DNA of 64,000 nucleotides from Pseudomonas triticifolii (GTDB lineage Bacteria > Pseudomonadota > Gammaproteobacteria > Pseudomonadales > Pseudomonadaceae): contig NZ_JACONV010000008.1 in assembly GCF_014358015.1 (NCBI RefSeq), positions 1 through 64,000 of the forward strand. The letters are read 5' to 3'. Under the pieces are notes generated by a model. That model was not told where the DNA came from. It worked only from the letters and a program-made list of their open reading frames with translations, and did no database searches. The position numbers and the translations under genes are program-made. This document shows, piece after piece, positions 55,565 through 64,000 of this stretch. The stretch's first letter is position 1; each line of letters begins with the position of its first letter.

Positions 55565-57184
55565 TCAGTGCTCGCGGCGCATCGCTGATTCGCGTATCTG
55601 CTTCCATTCGATCCCGAAGCGGCCAAGGTATTTGCGCAGCCGGTCCGCATCATTGGGGTTCGCCTTGCTCAGGCGCGAAACCCCGAACAACTGGCGTCCG
55701 GCGCTCGACAGGCTGTCCGCTCCTTTGCAGACCTCAATCACTGCATTGAGCTGCAGCCGGTCGAAAAGGTCCAGTTCGAGGCTGTCGTCCAGCAATGCTG
55801 TCGTCGTTTCGTGCGGCTGGTTCAGGCCCCAGGCATAGCGCAGTCGGTCGATTTCTTCTGCAACCTGATCCTCATCGATGCGGCCGCTGTCTGCCAGTGT
55901 GGCCATGCGTGTGATGGAGGCCGACAGCTCACGGAAGTTGCCCAGCCAGACCGCTTCGCCGGAGCAGGCGAACGTGACATAGCGCCTGCGCGCCTGCTGA
56001 TTGAAACCGACCATGCTGCCCAGTTCCCGCGCATGACGCTCCAGCTCGAAATCGATGTTGGGCTCGATGTCCTCGCGGCGTCCCGCCAGGCCTGGAAGCT
56101 CGAAGGTCCAGAGGTTGATCCGCGCATACAGGTCTTCTCGAAACAGACCTTGCAGCACGCGTTCGCGCAAGTCTCGGTGGGTGCCTGCGATGATCACGAA
56201 GTCGCTGTCCACTTCCTTGTCCGAGCCCATGGGGAAAAACCGTTTTTCTTCGATGGCCTTGAGCAGCATGGCTTGCTCGTCGGCCCCCAGTTCACCAATT
56301 TCATCCAGAAACAGCATGCCGCCATCGGCGGAGCGGAGCAGGCCGTCGCGTGCGTTCTGGGCGCCTGTGAATGCTCCCTTGACGTGACCGAACAGCGCCG
56401 ACATGGCACCGTCGCCTCGCAGGGTGGCGCAGTTCACTTCCACAAACCGCCCCTGAACCTGATGCCGACTGCGCTTGAGTTCGTGGATTCGTCTTGCCAG
56501 AAATGACTTGCCCGCGCCGGTCGGTCCGATCAACAACATGGGAGCTTTCGAGCGCACGGCCACACGCTCGATCTGTTCAATGGAGCGGTTGAAGGCCGGA
56601 TTGCGCGTGGCGATGCCCGACTTCAGGAACGCCAGACCTTCCAGGCGCTTGCTGGCAAACCGCGATGCGATGCGGTCATAGCGAGACAGGTCCAGGTCGA
56701 TGAGTGTGTGTTTGCCAGTGGCGGGTTGGTGGGGATCGGTACGTTTTGACGGTGATGTCTGAATCAGGCGGGCAGGCACGTAGCGGGCTTCTGTCAGCAG
56801 AAACCAGCAGATCTGGGCGACGTGAGTACCTGTGGTGATATGCACCAGATAATCTTCGCGTTCGGTGTCGAAGGTATAGGCCGTGGTGAAGTCGTGCAGA
56901 GCACCATAGACCTCTTCGAAATCCCACGGATTTTTCAGCAGCATGGGGTGCAGGCGTACCTCGGTTTCCGGCGAAATTTGCCGGATATCGTCGGCCACGC
57001 GCTGTGCCAGGCTGACGTCTCGGGCGTCAATCCCGTGGATCAGTTCCAGGCGATGAATCAGCACGTCGTCCTGCTGACACAGGCTGACGCTGGGGCGCCA
57101 GTGATTCCAGCGGTTAGCACCTTTGCCCACGCGATCAAGGGTCGCGCCGATAAAGCCGATAGCAACCGTGCGTCTGGACGGCAT
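55565..57184 (-). CDS. rtcR: RtcR, sigma-54-dependent activator of RNA repair
   Basis: A 539-residue enhancer-binding protein. Residues 1-170 are the RtcR N-terminal (CARF-type) sensor; the AAA+ core has Walker A GPTGAGKS (220-227), the sigma-54 contact loop GAFTGA (270-275), Walker B MLFLDEIGEL (290-299), and a C-terminal DNA-binding region. It is divergent from rtcB, with a -24/-12 promoter in between. In E. coli, RtcR senses RNA ends with 2',3'-cyclic phosphate and turns on rtcBA. Confidence 0.94.
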   Translation of the reverse strand: MPSRRTVAIGFIGATLDRVGKGANRWNHWRPSVSLCQQDDVLIHRLELIHGIDARDVSLAQRVADDIRQISPETEVRLHPMLLKNPWDFEEVYGALHDFTTAYTFDTEREDYLVHITTGTHVAQICWFLLTEARYVPARLIQTSPSKRTDPHQPATGKHTLIDLDLSRYDRIASRFASKRLEGLAFLKSGIATRNPAFNRSIEQIERVAVRSKAPMLLIGPTGAGKSFLARRIHELKRSRHQVQGRFVEVNCATLRGDGAMSALFGHVKGAFTGAQNARDGLLRSADGGMLFLDEIGELGADEQAMLLKAIEEKRFFPMGSDKEVDSDFVIIAGTHRDLRERVLQGLFREDLYARINLWTFELPGLAGRREDIEPNIDFELERHARELGSMVGFNQQARRRYVTFACSGEAVWLGNFRELSASITRMATLADSGRIDEDQVAEEIDRLRYAWGLNQPHETTTALLDDSLELDLFDRLQLNAVIEVCKGADSLSSAGRQLFGVSRLSKANPNDADRLRKYLGRFGIEWKQIRESAMRREH

Positions 57185-57330
57185 ATTTATACCCTGGAAT
57201 AAAAAGCGATAAAAAATAATAGGTTTTTAACGCGATTCTGTCTCGGGTATTCACGATATTAAGAGCTTGTTGATTTTTTAATCCTTTAAAAACAATGGGT
57301 TGATGATAAAGATTCGGATTGCCGGAAAGC

Positions 57331-57346
57331 TGGCACGGCCGCTGCA
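57331..57346 (+). promoter_or_regulatory. Sigma-54 promoter of rtcB
   Basis: TGGCACGGCCGCTGCA matches the -24 (TGGCAC) and -12 (TGCA) elements with correct spacing, 89 bases before the rtcB start. Confidence 0.88.
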
Positions 57347-57434
57347 AAACCTTATCCATGGAAATCGCCGGCTTTACGATACGAGCGCCGGTCAGTCAGT
57401 GCGCCGAACCCTCGGCATGAAGAGAGTAGAAAAC

Positions 57435-58661
57435 ATGGAAAAGACCACTTACCAATTGCTGGAAGTCGCAAACGGCAAGCCCATCAAGATGTGGACCCAA
57501 GGCGTTCCCGTGGAAAGCGAGGCGCGTCAGCAGCTGATGAATACGGCCAGCATGCCATTCATCTTCAAGCACCTGGCAGTCATGCCTGATGTCCATCTGG
57601 GCAAGGGATCGACCATTGGCAGCGTGATCCCCACCGTGGGGGCAATCATTCCGGCTGCGGTCGGGGTGGATATCGGTTGCGGGATGATCGCTGCGCGTAC
57701 GTCACTCACGGCAAACGACCTGCCGGACAACCTGTTCGGTCTTCGTAGCGCCATCGAGCAGGCTGTGCCTCATGGCCGGACCTCGACACGTGGCGGTCGG
57801 GACAAGGGCGCGTGGGGCGATATTCCACAGCAGGCCGATCAGGTGTGGGAGGCGTTGGCGCCAGGCTTCAAGGCGCTGACGGACAAGTACCCGCAGCTGG
57901 CCAAAAGCAACAACCGTCAGCATCTGGGTACGCTGGGCTCGGGCAACCATTTCATCGAGGTCTGCCTGGATGAAGCCGACCGGGTCTGGTTCATGTTGCA
58001 CAGCGGCTCGCGGGGCGTGGGCAATGCGATCGGTACGCTGTTCATCCAGATGGCACAGGCCGATATGCGTCAGCACATCGCCAACCTTCCGGACCGCGAC
58101 CTGGCGTACTTCGAAGAGGGCAGTCAACACTTCGATGATTACGTGCAGGCGGTCGGCTGGGCTCAGGATTTCGCCCGGCAGAACCGCGAATTGATGATGC
58201 AGGCCGTGATTCAGGCCACCCGCAAGATCATCAGCAAGCCCTTTGAGGTGGCGCTGGAAGCGGTGAACTGTCACCACAACTATGTGCAGAAAGAGCGGCA
58301 TTTCGGCGAAGACGTGCTGGTCACCCGCAAAGGTGCAGTGTCGGCCAGGAAGGGTGAGCTGGGGATTATTCCGGGTTCCATGGGCGCGAAAAGCTTCATC
58401 GTGCGCGGACTGGGCAACGAGGAATCATTTTGCTCCTGCAGCCACGGTGCCGGTCGCACCATGAGCCGGACCAAAGCCAAGAGCACGTTCACGGTCGAGG
58501 ACCAGATCCTGGCCACAGCGCACGTGGAGTGCCGCAAGGATGCTGCCGTCATTGATGAAATCCCGATGGCCTACAAGGACATCGACAAGGTCATGCATGC
58601 GCAGCGTGAACTGGTGGAAGTGATGCACACCCTGCGGCAGGTGGTGTGTGTGAAAGGTTAA
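57435..58661 (+). CDS. rtcB: RtcB RNA ligase
   Basis: A 408-residue RNA ligase that joins 2',3'-cyclic phosphate and 5'-OH ends using GTP and manganese. Metal ligands are seen in VGVDIGCGM (Asp79/Cys82 area) and GSGNHFIEV, and the guanylated histidine is His337 in CSHGAGR, at the same position and total length as in E. coli. The ATG at 57435 is preferred over earlier in-frame starts. First gene of a likely rtcB-rlaP-rtcA operon. Confidence 0.96.
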   Translation: MEKTTYQLLEVANGKPIKMWTQGVPVESEARQQLMNTASMPFIFKHLAVMPDVHLGKGSTIGSVIPTVGAIIPAAVGVDIGCGMIAARTSLTANDLPDNLFGLRSAIEQAVPHGRTSTRGGRDKGAWGDIPQQADQVWEALAPGFKALTDKYPQLAKSNNRQHLGTLGSGNHFIEVCLDEADRVWFMLHSGSRGVGNAIGTLFIQMAQADMRQHIANLPDRDLAYFEEGSQHFDDYVQAVGWAQDFARQNRELMMQAVIQATRKIISKPFEVALEAVNCHHNYVQKERHFGEDVLVTRKGAVSARKGELGIIPGSMGAKSFIVRGLGNEESFCSCSHGAGRTMSRTKAKSTFTVEDQILATAHVECRKDAAVIDEIPMAYKDIDKVMHAQRELVEVMHTLRQVVCVKG

Positions 58662-58709
58662 ATCGTAGATGGGGCACAGGGTGCTTCGTCTGGTAAGGAA
58701 TGAAGGAAA

Positions 58710-59516
58710 ATGAAAAGGGAATCTACCGAGTCTCATCCGCTTGACGACGCCATGCGTGCGCGGGTCCTGAATGAGCTTGCACGCATCGAGCGTGAGCGCA
58801 ATGTCACGGTGTTGTACGCCTGCGAGTCGGGCAGTCGTGCCTGGGGGTTCGCCTCCACCGACAGCGACTACGATGTGCGCTTCGTCTATGTGGAAAAGCC
58901 TGAATGGTTCGTTCAGGTCGACCCGGGTCGCGATGTCATCGAACGTCCGCTCGATGACGAGCTGGATGTGAGTGGCTGGGAGCTGCGCAAGACCCTCGGG
59001 TTGTTGCGCAAGTCCAACCCGACGTTGCTCGAATGGCTCGACTCGCCGCTGGTCTATCGCAGCGAAACCGAGGCAACCGGACGGCTGCGGGCATTGGCCG
59101 AAGCGTTCTACAGTCCGCCGGCTGCGCGTAATCACTACCTGTCGATGGCCCGAAAAAACTTCCGCGGTTATCTGCAGGGTGAAAGCGTACGCTTCAAGAA
59201 ATACTTCTACGTGCTGAGGCCTTTGCTGGCGGTGCGCTGGATCGACCAGGGTCGAGGCAGACCGCCGATGACCTTCGCTGAACTGTTGAGTACGGTCGAT
59301 GACACGCTGCTGCTCGATGAAGTGTCTGAACTGCTGGTGCTCAAACGCAGCGCCGATGAGGCTGCCTATGGACCGAGACGTCCGGCGCTGCACGCGTTCA
59401 TCGCAGCAGAGCTCGAACGTAGCGTGCCCACGTTGCCGAGAACCAAGGGCGACAGCACGTTACTTGATCGCTACTTGAGGGAAACTGTCGCGTGTTACGC
59501 AGGGAGCCAGACATGA
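58710..59516 (+). CDS. RlaP-like nucleotidyltransferase (DNA polymerase beta-type)
   Basis: A 268-residue protein with the nucleotidyltransferase motif GSRAWGFASTDSDYDVRFVY (about residues 34-53), giving the G-S and D-x-D metal site. This is the PF10127-type YcgL family, known to sit beside RNA ligases. AAGGAA precedes the ATG. It begins 48 bases after rtcB and its stop overlaps the rtcA start (ATGA), so it is probably part of the repair operon. What it adds nucleotides to is unknown; repair of truncated RNA 3' ends is a plausible role. Confidence 0.87.
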   Translation: MKRESTESHPLDDAMRARVLNELARIERERNVTVLYACESGSRAWGFASTDSDYDVRFVYVEKPEWFVQVDPGRDVIERPLDDELDVSGWELRKTLGLLRKSNPTLLEWLDSPLVYRSETEATGRLRALAEAFYSPPAARNHYLSMARKNFRGYLQGESVRFKKYFYVLRPLLAVRWIDQGRGRPPMTFAELLSTVDDTLLLDEVSELLVLKRSADEAAYGPRRPALHAFIAAELERSVPTLPRTKGDSTLLDRYLRETVACYAGSQT

Positions 59517-60538
59517 ACAGGGACGTCATCGAACTGGACGGCTCCACAGGCGGTGGCCAGGTTCTGCGCAGCGCTTTGAGCCTGTCCATGGTGACTGGCC
59601 GTGCGCTGCATATTCATCACATACGCGGCCAGCGCAGCCGACCTGGCTTGTTGCGTCAGCACCTGACGGCCGTCCTGGCGGCCGCTAGTGTGTGCGGGGT
59701 GCAGGTCAGCGGTGCCGAGCTGGGCGCTCAGACGCTCTGGTTCGAGCCGGGAGCGGTGCGGGCGGGTCAGTACGAGTTCGCGATTGGCAGTGCAGGCAGT
59801 TGCACCCTGGTTTTGCAGACCCTGATGCCTGCGCTGCTGCAACTCTGCGAACCCAGTCAGATCGTGATCAGTGGCGGGACGCACAACCCGATGGCACCTT
59901 CGGTGGACTTTCTGCAACGGGCATGGCTGCCACCGCTACGACGTATGGGGGCGGATATCGAGCTGAAGCTGCTACGTCACGGATTTGTTCCTGCCGGAGG
60001 CGGGCAGGTGCAGGCCGTTATCAAGCCATCCCGGCTGACGCCCCTGCATGTGCGCGATCGCGGAGAGCAACGTGGGCGTTATGCCGTGGCGCTGTCGGCT
60101 GGCCTGCCTGAACAGGTTGCGATGCGTGAGCTGGCCCGCGTCGGTCAGCGCCTGTCGATGTTGCCTGAGCAATTGCACACGGTTGTGCTGGACCCTGAGC
60201 AGGGGCCTGGCAATGCGTTGTCACTGGTCTTCGATTATGAGCAGGTGACCGAGGTCTTTACGGCGTTTGGTCAGTCGAACCTGCGTGCAGAAGCCGTGGC
60301 GGACCGCGTCATCATGAAGGCTGTCGAATGGTTGCAGAGCGATTCAGCCGTGGCCGAGCACCTGGCGGATCAGTTGCTGTTACCGATGGCACTGGCTGGC
60401 GGCGGCAGTTTCAGCACGCTGCGAATGACGGACCATCTGCGAAGCAATATCGCAGTGATCGAGCGTTTCCTGCCGGTTCGCTTTGACTGCCGTGAAGAAA
60501 CCCCGCACCGGTTGCTGATCCAGTGTTGCGCGGCGTGA
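59513..60538 (+). CDS. rtcA: RtcA RNA 3'-terminal phosphate cyclase
   Basis: A 341-residue cyclase that converts RNA 3'-phosphate to 2',3'-cyclic phosphate using ATP. The ELDGSTGGGQVLRSALSLS start, RGQRSRPGLLRQHLTAV, GGTHNPMAPSVDFL and the C-terminal MTDHLRSNIAVIERFLP (nucleophile His308) are intact. The start at 59513 overlaps the previous stop. It would re-form the end that RtcB then ligates. Confidence 0.94.
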   Translation: MNRDVIELDGSTGGGQVLRSALSLSMVTGRALHIHHIRGQRSRPGLLRQHLTAVLAAASVCGVQVSGAELGAQTLWFEPGAVRAGQYEFAIGSAGSCTLVLQTLMPALLQLCEPSQIVISGGTHNPMAPSVDFLQRAWLPPLRRMGADIELKLLRHGFVPAGGGQVQAVIKPSRLTPLHVRDRGEQRGRYAVALSAGLPEQVAMRELARVGQRLSMLPEQLHTVVLDPEQGPGNALSLVFDYEQVTEVFTAFGQSNLRAEAVADRVIMKAVEWLQSDSAVAEHLADQLLLPMALAGGGSFSTLRMTDHLRSNIAVIERFLPVRFDCREETPHRLLIQCCAA

Positions 60539-60546
60539 GTGCAAAC

Positions 60547-60849
60547 TCAGGCAGTTTCGTGACCCAGCAATCGCTCGATCTGTGCCTGTTCCCATCCGCT
60601 GAGCAGGCTCACCGGATCGGTGCGTGACCAGTCTTCGGCCGATCCTTGCTGGCCGTGCTCATTCACACAACGCAGGCATCGGATCACCCGGTTGCCTGTC
60701 ATTTCCAGCGTCAGGTGCCAGCCCTCGATGTCGGCCTGTATCAGGTTCGACTCGCGATGACCCAGGCAGCGCAGCGAGCGCACGCCCAGCGCTGCCTCTT
60801 TCAAACGTTGATAAACCTCGCGGGCGCTCAAGGTGGGGTCAGCTGTCAT
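60547..60849 (-). CDS. Small Pseudomonas protein of unknown function
   Basis: A 100-residue protein that begins TADPTLSAREVYQRLKEAAL and ends SLLSGWEQAQIERLLGHETA, with a central WHLTLEMTGNRVIRCLRCVNEHG. The sequence is well formed but I do not recognise a named domain. It is convergent with rtcA, eight bases from its stop. Confidence 0.65.
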   Translation of the reverse strand: MTADPTLSAREVYQRLKEAALGVRSLRCLGHRESNLIQADIEGWHLTLEMTGNRVIRCLRCVNEHGQQGSAEDWSRTDPVSLLSGWEQAQIERLLGHETA

Positions 60850-60906
60850 GGGCGTGTGTAATCAGGCTGAATAGGGCGCTCAGCATAAAAGCCGCTCGCC
60901 CTGTTG

Positions 60907-61839
60907 TCACTTGACTGGCTTTTCATCGACGGTCGTTGCTCCAAAGAGCGTCTCGACGTCGGGCTGTGTCTGGTTGATCGCGCCCAACTGCCGAATCAGT
61001 TCAGCCTGGCGGCTGCCGCGAACCCCTGCGGTGGTCATCGCCCCGTCGCGCACGTAGGTGTAGACGCCGCTGACGCCGAATGGCGTGATGTGGGTAACGT
61101 GGGCGCTGATGCCATGGGTGATCGTCTTGAAGCGTTCGCTGGCGTAGCACGTGCGTCGGGTCCAGGCTGACTCGAAGGTCAGTTCCATGAACACGATGTT
61201 CAGGCGCGGTTCGCTGGCGTAATGAGCGACGTCCGGGGCAGGTGGCGCGGGCTGTTCGTTGTCGTAGGGTTCGGCAAGGTGCAGGCGTAGCTTGAGCACT
61301 TCGTCCAGACCGGCCAGGTCACGGGCCAGCGTGTCGATGGCCTGACGTGCGGCGGCAAGGTTGCCAGGCTTCAGATGCAAGTGCAGGTGCAGACGATCCA
61401 GTGTCGAGGTTTCATTGGGCGCCGGATCGGGCAGGCGATCCATCAGCGTGCTGGAACCGTCCGGCACATCGTAGGCCAGGGTTTCCTCGAACATGTTCTG
61501 CTCATCGGAAAACAGAATGGCGCTGGCCTTCTGAAAGCGCTGCTGGTCCTCGGCAGACAGAAAGCCGATCTCCACGCCACCGTCCAGTACGTAGCCTTGC
61601 AGTGGTTTGACGTCTTCGATGATGGGCCACAAGTGGGCGTCCTGCTCGCGCGATAAATGGTGTTGCACGTACCAGCCCAGTCCGTCCAGACGGGCGCACA
61701 ACGGGCCGTGAACATCGCGCCAGTAAGTGGCGAACAGTTCGTGTGGAACGCCGGGTCTGCGCAGTACGGTGGTGTACGTGTTGATGACGATGCGCTGATC
61801 GCGCGCACCGTGGTTGTCGCCGAAGTGTGATGTGAGCAT
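60907..61839 (-). CDS. EthD domain-containing protein
   Basis: A 310-residue protein. The N-terminal half holds an EthD-type ferredoxin-like fold (RPGVPHELFATYWRDVHGPLCARLDGL, about 28-54), and the C-terminal half appears to be a second related domain (LHLKPGNLAAARQAIDTLARDL). EthD domains occur in small-molecule degradation and in isomerase-like proteins; no specific reaction is assigned. It is divergent from the disrupted LysR gene. Confidence 0.8.
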   Translation of the reverse strand: MLTSHFGDNHGARDQRIVINTYTTVLRRPGVPHELFATYWRDVHGPLCARLDGLGWYVQHHLSREQDAHLWPIIEDVKPLQGYVLDGGVEIGFLSAEDQQRFQKASAILFSDEQNMFEETLAYDVPDGSSTLMDRLPDPAPNETSTLDRLHLHLHLKPGNLAAARQAIDTLARDLAGLDEVLKLRLHLAEPYDNEQPAPPAPDVAHYASEPRLNIVFMELTFESAWTRRTCYASERFKTITHGISAHVTHITPFGVSGVYTYVRDGAMTTAGVRGSRQAELIRQLGAINQTQPDVETLFGATTVDEKPVK

Positions 61840-61989
61840 GAGGGCTCTCTCTCTGCTGGAGGTGTCTGAGTCAGGCGTTCACGTCGCAGGTTAAGTTCAA
61901 GGAATATGCCCGACGGGGCATGACACGCAGGCCTGCCGCGGTGTGTCAGTCGCGTTATCATCACCGCGACCTTTCCAGCGGATAGCCCC

Positions 61990-62904
61990 ATGCAGTTGCC
62001 TGACCTGAACCTGTTGATCGCTCTGGATGCCTTGCTCGACGAAGGCAGCGTGGTGGGCGCAGCGCGGCGCATGCACCTGAGCCCGGCAGCCATGAGTCGC
62101 ACGCTGACGCGCATTCGCGAAGCCACCGGCGATCCGGTGCTGGTGCGTGCCGGGCGCGGTCTTGTGCCGACGCCCCGTGCGTTGGCCATGCAGGCGCAGG
62201 TCCGTGAGCTGGTCGAGCAGGCTGCGTAGGTGTTTCAGGCGCGTGACGACGTGGACATGACCAGCTTGGAGCGCTGCTTCAATGTGCGCTCCAACGACGT
62301 GTTTTTCGGCTCTTTCGGGGCGCGGGTGCTGGAGGCGATCCGTGTCGGTGCGCCCGGCTGCACCCTGCGTTTTGTACCCGAAGGCGCTGGCGATGATGAC
62401 GCATTGCGTGAAGGCAGGATCGATCTGTACATCTCGTCACGGCTCAATTTCGGTCCAGAGATCAAGATTCAGAATCTATTCAATACGCGCTTCTGCGGGC
62501 TGGCACGGGAGGGGCACCCGATTTTCGACGGGCCGATCACGCCCGAGCGATTCGCCGCATTCGATCACGTCAGCGTGTCGCGCAGAGGCCTTGCCCGAGG
62601 ACCGATTGATCCAGCCCTGGCAGAATTCGGGCTGGAGCGGCGCATCGCACTGATCACGCCGCATTTTCACTCGGCGATTTTTGGTGTTGCCGAGTCTGAC
62701 CTGATCCTGTCCTTGCCTGAGCCCGTGCTCTGGGGCCTGAAAAAAATGGGTCTGAAGATGCGTGCCTTTGCGATTCCGCTGGCGCTGGAAGGCGTATCGG
62801 TCAATCAGGCCTGGCACCCACGCGTCGACAATGACCCTGCGCACCGCTGGCTGCGGCAGACGCTCAAGCAGGTCTGTTCAGTGCCCCGGCAAATGAAACT
62901 CTAG
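61990..62904 (+). pseudogene. LysR regulator interrupted by a stop codon
   Basis: The frame reads through an LTTR helix-turn-helix (LNLLIALDALLDEGSVVGAARRMHLSPAAMSRTLTRIREATG) and linker to ELVEQAA, then meets TAG at 62227-62229, then continues in the same frame (VFQARDDVDMTSLERCFNVRS) through a normal LTTR effector domain to 62904. A single C-to-T change from CAG would make this TAG. The GTG after the stop could start only a truncated protein lacking the DNA-binding part. It is probably the lost regulator of the divergent EthD gene. Confidence 0.85.
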
Positions 62905-62951
62905 GCTCTGTACGAAAAGTGGTCGCGCTCGCCGACTTTTCGTATAGGCCT
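62903..62951. repeat. Inverted repeat overlapping the LysR stop
   Basis: AGGCTCTGTACGAAAAGT and, on the other strand, AGGCCTATACGAAAAGT flank a fourteen-base centre. The inner TACGAAAAGT / ACTTTTCGTA arms are perfect. It could be the terminator of the convergent genes or a short mobile-type repeat ending on both sides in AGGC. Confidence 0.6.
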
Positions 62952-64000
62952 AACGTCCCCCGTTCGGGCAGGTGGCAATGCACGGTGAAACAAACAGATG
63001 GCCGCGCCATGCGCCTGCGACCGTCCTGGTCGCAACCAGTGTCCACATCATCACCAGCAGAGCGACCAGCGCAATGCCGACGCTGTCGAAAAAGCCCAGC
63101 TGCAAGGTCGTCCCCAGCTTCAACGTAGCGAGCGCGTACACACCCAGAGGAAAGGTAAAGGCCCACCAGCCCAGATTGAACTCGATACCGGCCTTGAAAT
63201 AGCGCAGCGTAATCAGCGCCGCCAGCGCCATCCACCACAGGCCCAGCCCCCAGAACAGCAGGCCGACGATCACGCCGACACCTGCAGCCACGTCGCCGAT
63301 AGACGCCAGGCCGTGCGCGGCGAATACCCGAGGCGCGTCGCTGCCCATCACCAGCATGCCCAAAGCACCTGTGCCAATTGGACCCAGCGCCAGCCAACTG
63401 GAGGCAGCCATGCTCTCATGAGGCAGTTTGTGCAGCGCCAGGCGCAGCAACAGGATCACCAGAATGCTCAGCGCCACCGGCACGGAATAGGCCCACAGCA
63501 CGTAGCTGGTGATGAGAACCGTGAACTGTGATGCGCTGTCGGTCAGGTGCGGCGTCAGCGAGCCTCCGCAGGCGGCGGCGACTTCTGCTGCCACGACGGG
63601 CAGCAACCAGACGGCCGTCATTTTCTCGATACTGTGCTCCTGGCGCGTGAACATCATGAACGGGATCAGCACGCCGTATGCCATTGCCAGCGCCACGTCC
63701 AGCCACCACAGCGCTTCAGCCACGGCAATCACGCCATCGCCCCAGCGCTCGGGTCCGAACACCAACAGGCCATTAATGATCGTGGCCAGGCCCATGGGGA
63801 TCGTGCCGAAGAACATCGAGACCGTCGAATGCCCGAACACCTGCCGCGCCTCGTCGAAAAACATCAGCCAGCGGCTGGCGTACATCACACTGAACAGTAC
63901 AAACAGGACGACGCTGAAGAACCACAGCGCCTCGCCCACGTTGCGCAGCAGGGCGATGTTGCCCGGCAGTTGCGCAAGGGCCAGGGACAGGACGCCGGTG
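62950..64000 (-). CDS. TDT-family (SLAC1/TehA-like) transporter, partial
   Basis: At least 350 residues; the frame stays open to the window edge, so the N terminus is missing. About nine or ten membrane helices are visible, with the family phrases FFGTIPMGLATIINGLLVFG, GPIGTGALGMLVMGSDA and FNLGWWAFTFPLGVYALA. The TDT family includes tellurite/dicarboxylate carriers, the sulfite pump Ssu1 and plant SLAC1 anion channels; substrate cannot be assigned. It is convergent with the broken LysR gene. Confidence 0.88.
   Translation of the reverse strand, partial: TGVLSLALAQLPGNIALLRNVGEALWFFSVVLFVLFSVMYASRWLMFFDEARQVFGHSTVSMFFGTIPMGLATIINGLLVFGPERWGDGVIAVAEALWWLDVALAMAYGVLIPFMMFTRQEHSIEKMTAVWLLPVVAAEVAAACGGSLTPHLTDSASQFTVLITSYVLWAYSVPVALSILVILLLRLALHKLPHESMAASSWLALGPIGTGALGMLVMGSDAPRVFAAHGLASIGDVAAGVGVIVGLLFWGLGLWWMALAALITLRYFKAGIEFNLGWWAFTFPLGVYALATLKLGTTLQLGFFDSVGIALVALLVMMWTLVATRTVAGAWRGHLFVSPCIATCPNGGR

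Noticed and set aside
1..64000. tRNA, rRNA, CRISPR arrays, phage genes or complete insertion sequences
   Set aside because: None could be seen by eye. A covariance-model or profile search would be needed to exclude small RNA genes.

Overview
This window comes from a fluorescent pseudomonad, most probably the Pseudomonas syringae group. The signs are high GC, dense short-gap gene packing, Pseudomonas-type REP elements (about 5780-5810 and 13764-13787), a katB-ankB pair, the glcC/glcDEFGB locus, an HmgR-type homogentisate locus, a stand-alone CsrA, and small Pseudomonas families (DUF1652, DUF6124, DUF6434). Species and strain cannot be fixed from sequence alone. It is chromosomal accessory-metabolism territory. 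No rRNA, tRNA, CRISPR array, complete insertion sequence or prophage was seen.

Layout. 1-4.3 kb: MFS transporter, PhzF-like protein, and a PACE efflux gene divergent from a LysR regulator. 3.8-5.0 kb: a PAAR protein (type VI secretion tip) followed by two small cistrons, each overlapping its predecessor, the best candidate here for an undescribed effector/immunity unit. 5.0-6.2 kb: a broken DUF6124 gene, a DUF6434 gene and a repeat-rich spacer. 6.2-15.3 kb: hybrid histidine kinase, katB-ankB, GNAT, chemoreceptor, secreted CAP protein, NTF2-like protein. 15.4-25 kb: second chemoreceptor, TetR, DUF3237, a decayed lipoprotein gene, a Fur-boxed TonB receptor, two acetyltransferases, a hydrolase and DUF1652. 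25.6-28.8 kb: flavoprotein, PanE-like reductase, DUF465 protein, csrA. 29.3-32.5 kb: gluconate uptake and phosphorylation (permease, gntK, gntR) with three matching palindromic operators. 32.8-41.7 kb: a beta-propeller protein, then glycolate oxidation (glcDEFG), malate synthase G (glcB) and the divergent regulator glcC with two matching operators. 41.8-47.2 kb: tyrosine/homogentisate catabolism (maiA, hpd, hmgR, hmgA, fahA), in which maiA is detached but carries the same operator as hmgA. 47.2-55.3 kb: D-aminoacylase, TetR, metallo-beta-lactamase-fold hydrolase, CynX-like MFS, LysR, a 46-codon gene, a DJ-1/PfpI protein and a DUF4432 protein. 55.6-60.5 kb: an RNA repair locus with the sigma-54 activator rtcR divergent from rtcB, an RlaP-like nucleotidyltransferase and rtcA, behind a clear -24/-12 promoter. 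60.5-64 kb: small unknown gene, EthD-domain protein, a LysR gene broken by a stop codon, and a TDT-family transporter that runs off the window.

The catabolic blocks each pair a pathway with a local regulator whose palindromic operator is visible in the intergenic DNA (GntR, GlcC, HmgR, and the TetR at 49 kb). Three genes appear decayed: the DUF6124 gene, the lipoprotein gene at 18.6-19.4 kb and the LysR at 62 kb. All functional names rest on reading translated motifs and gene context; no database search was possible.
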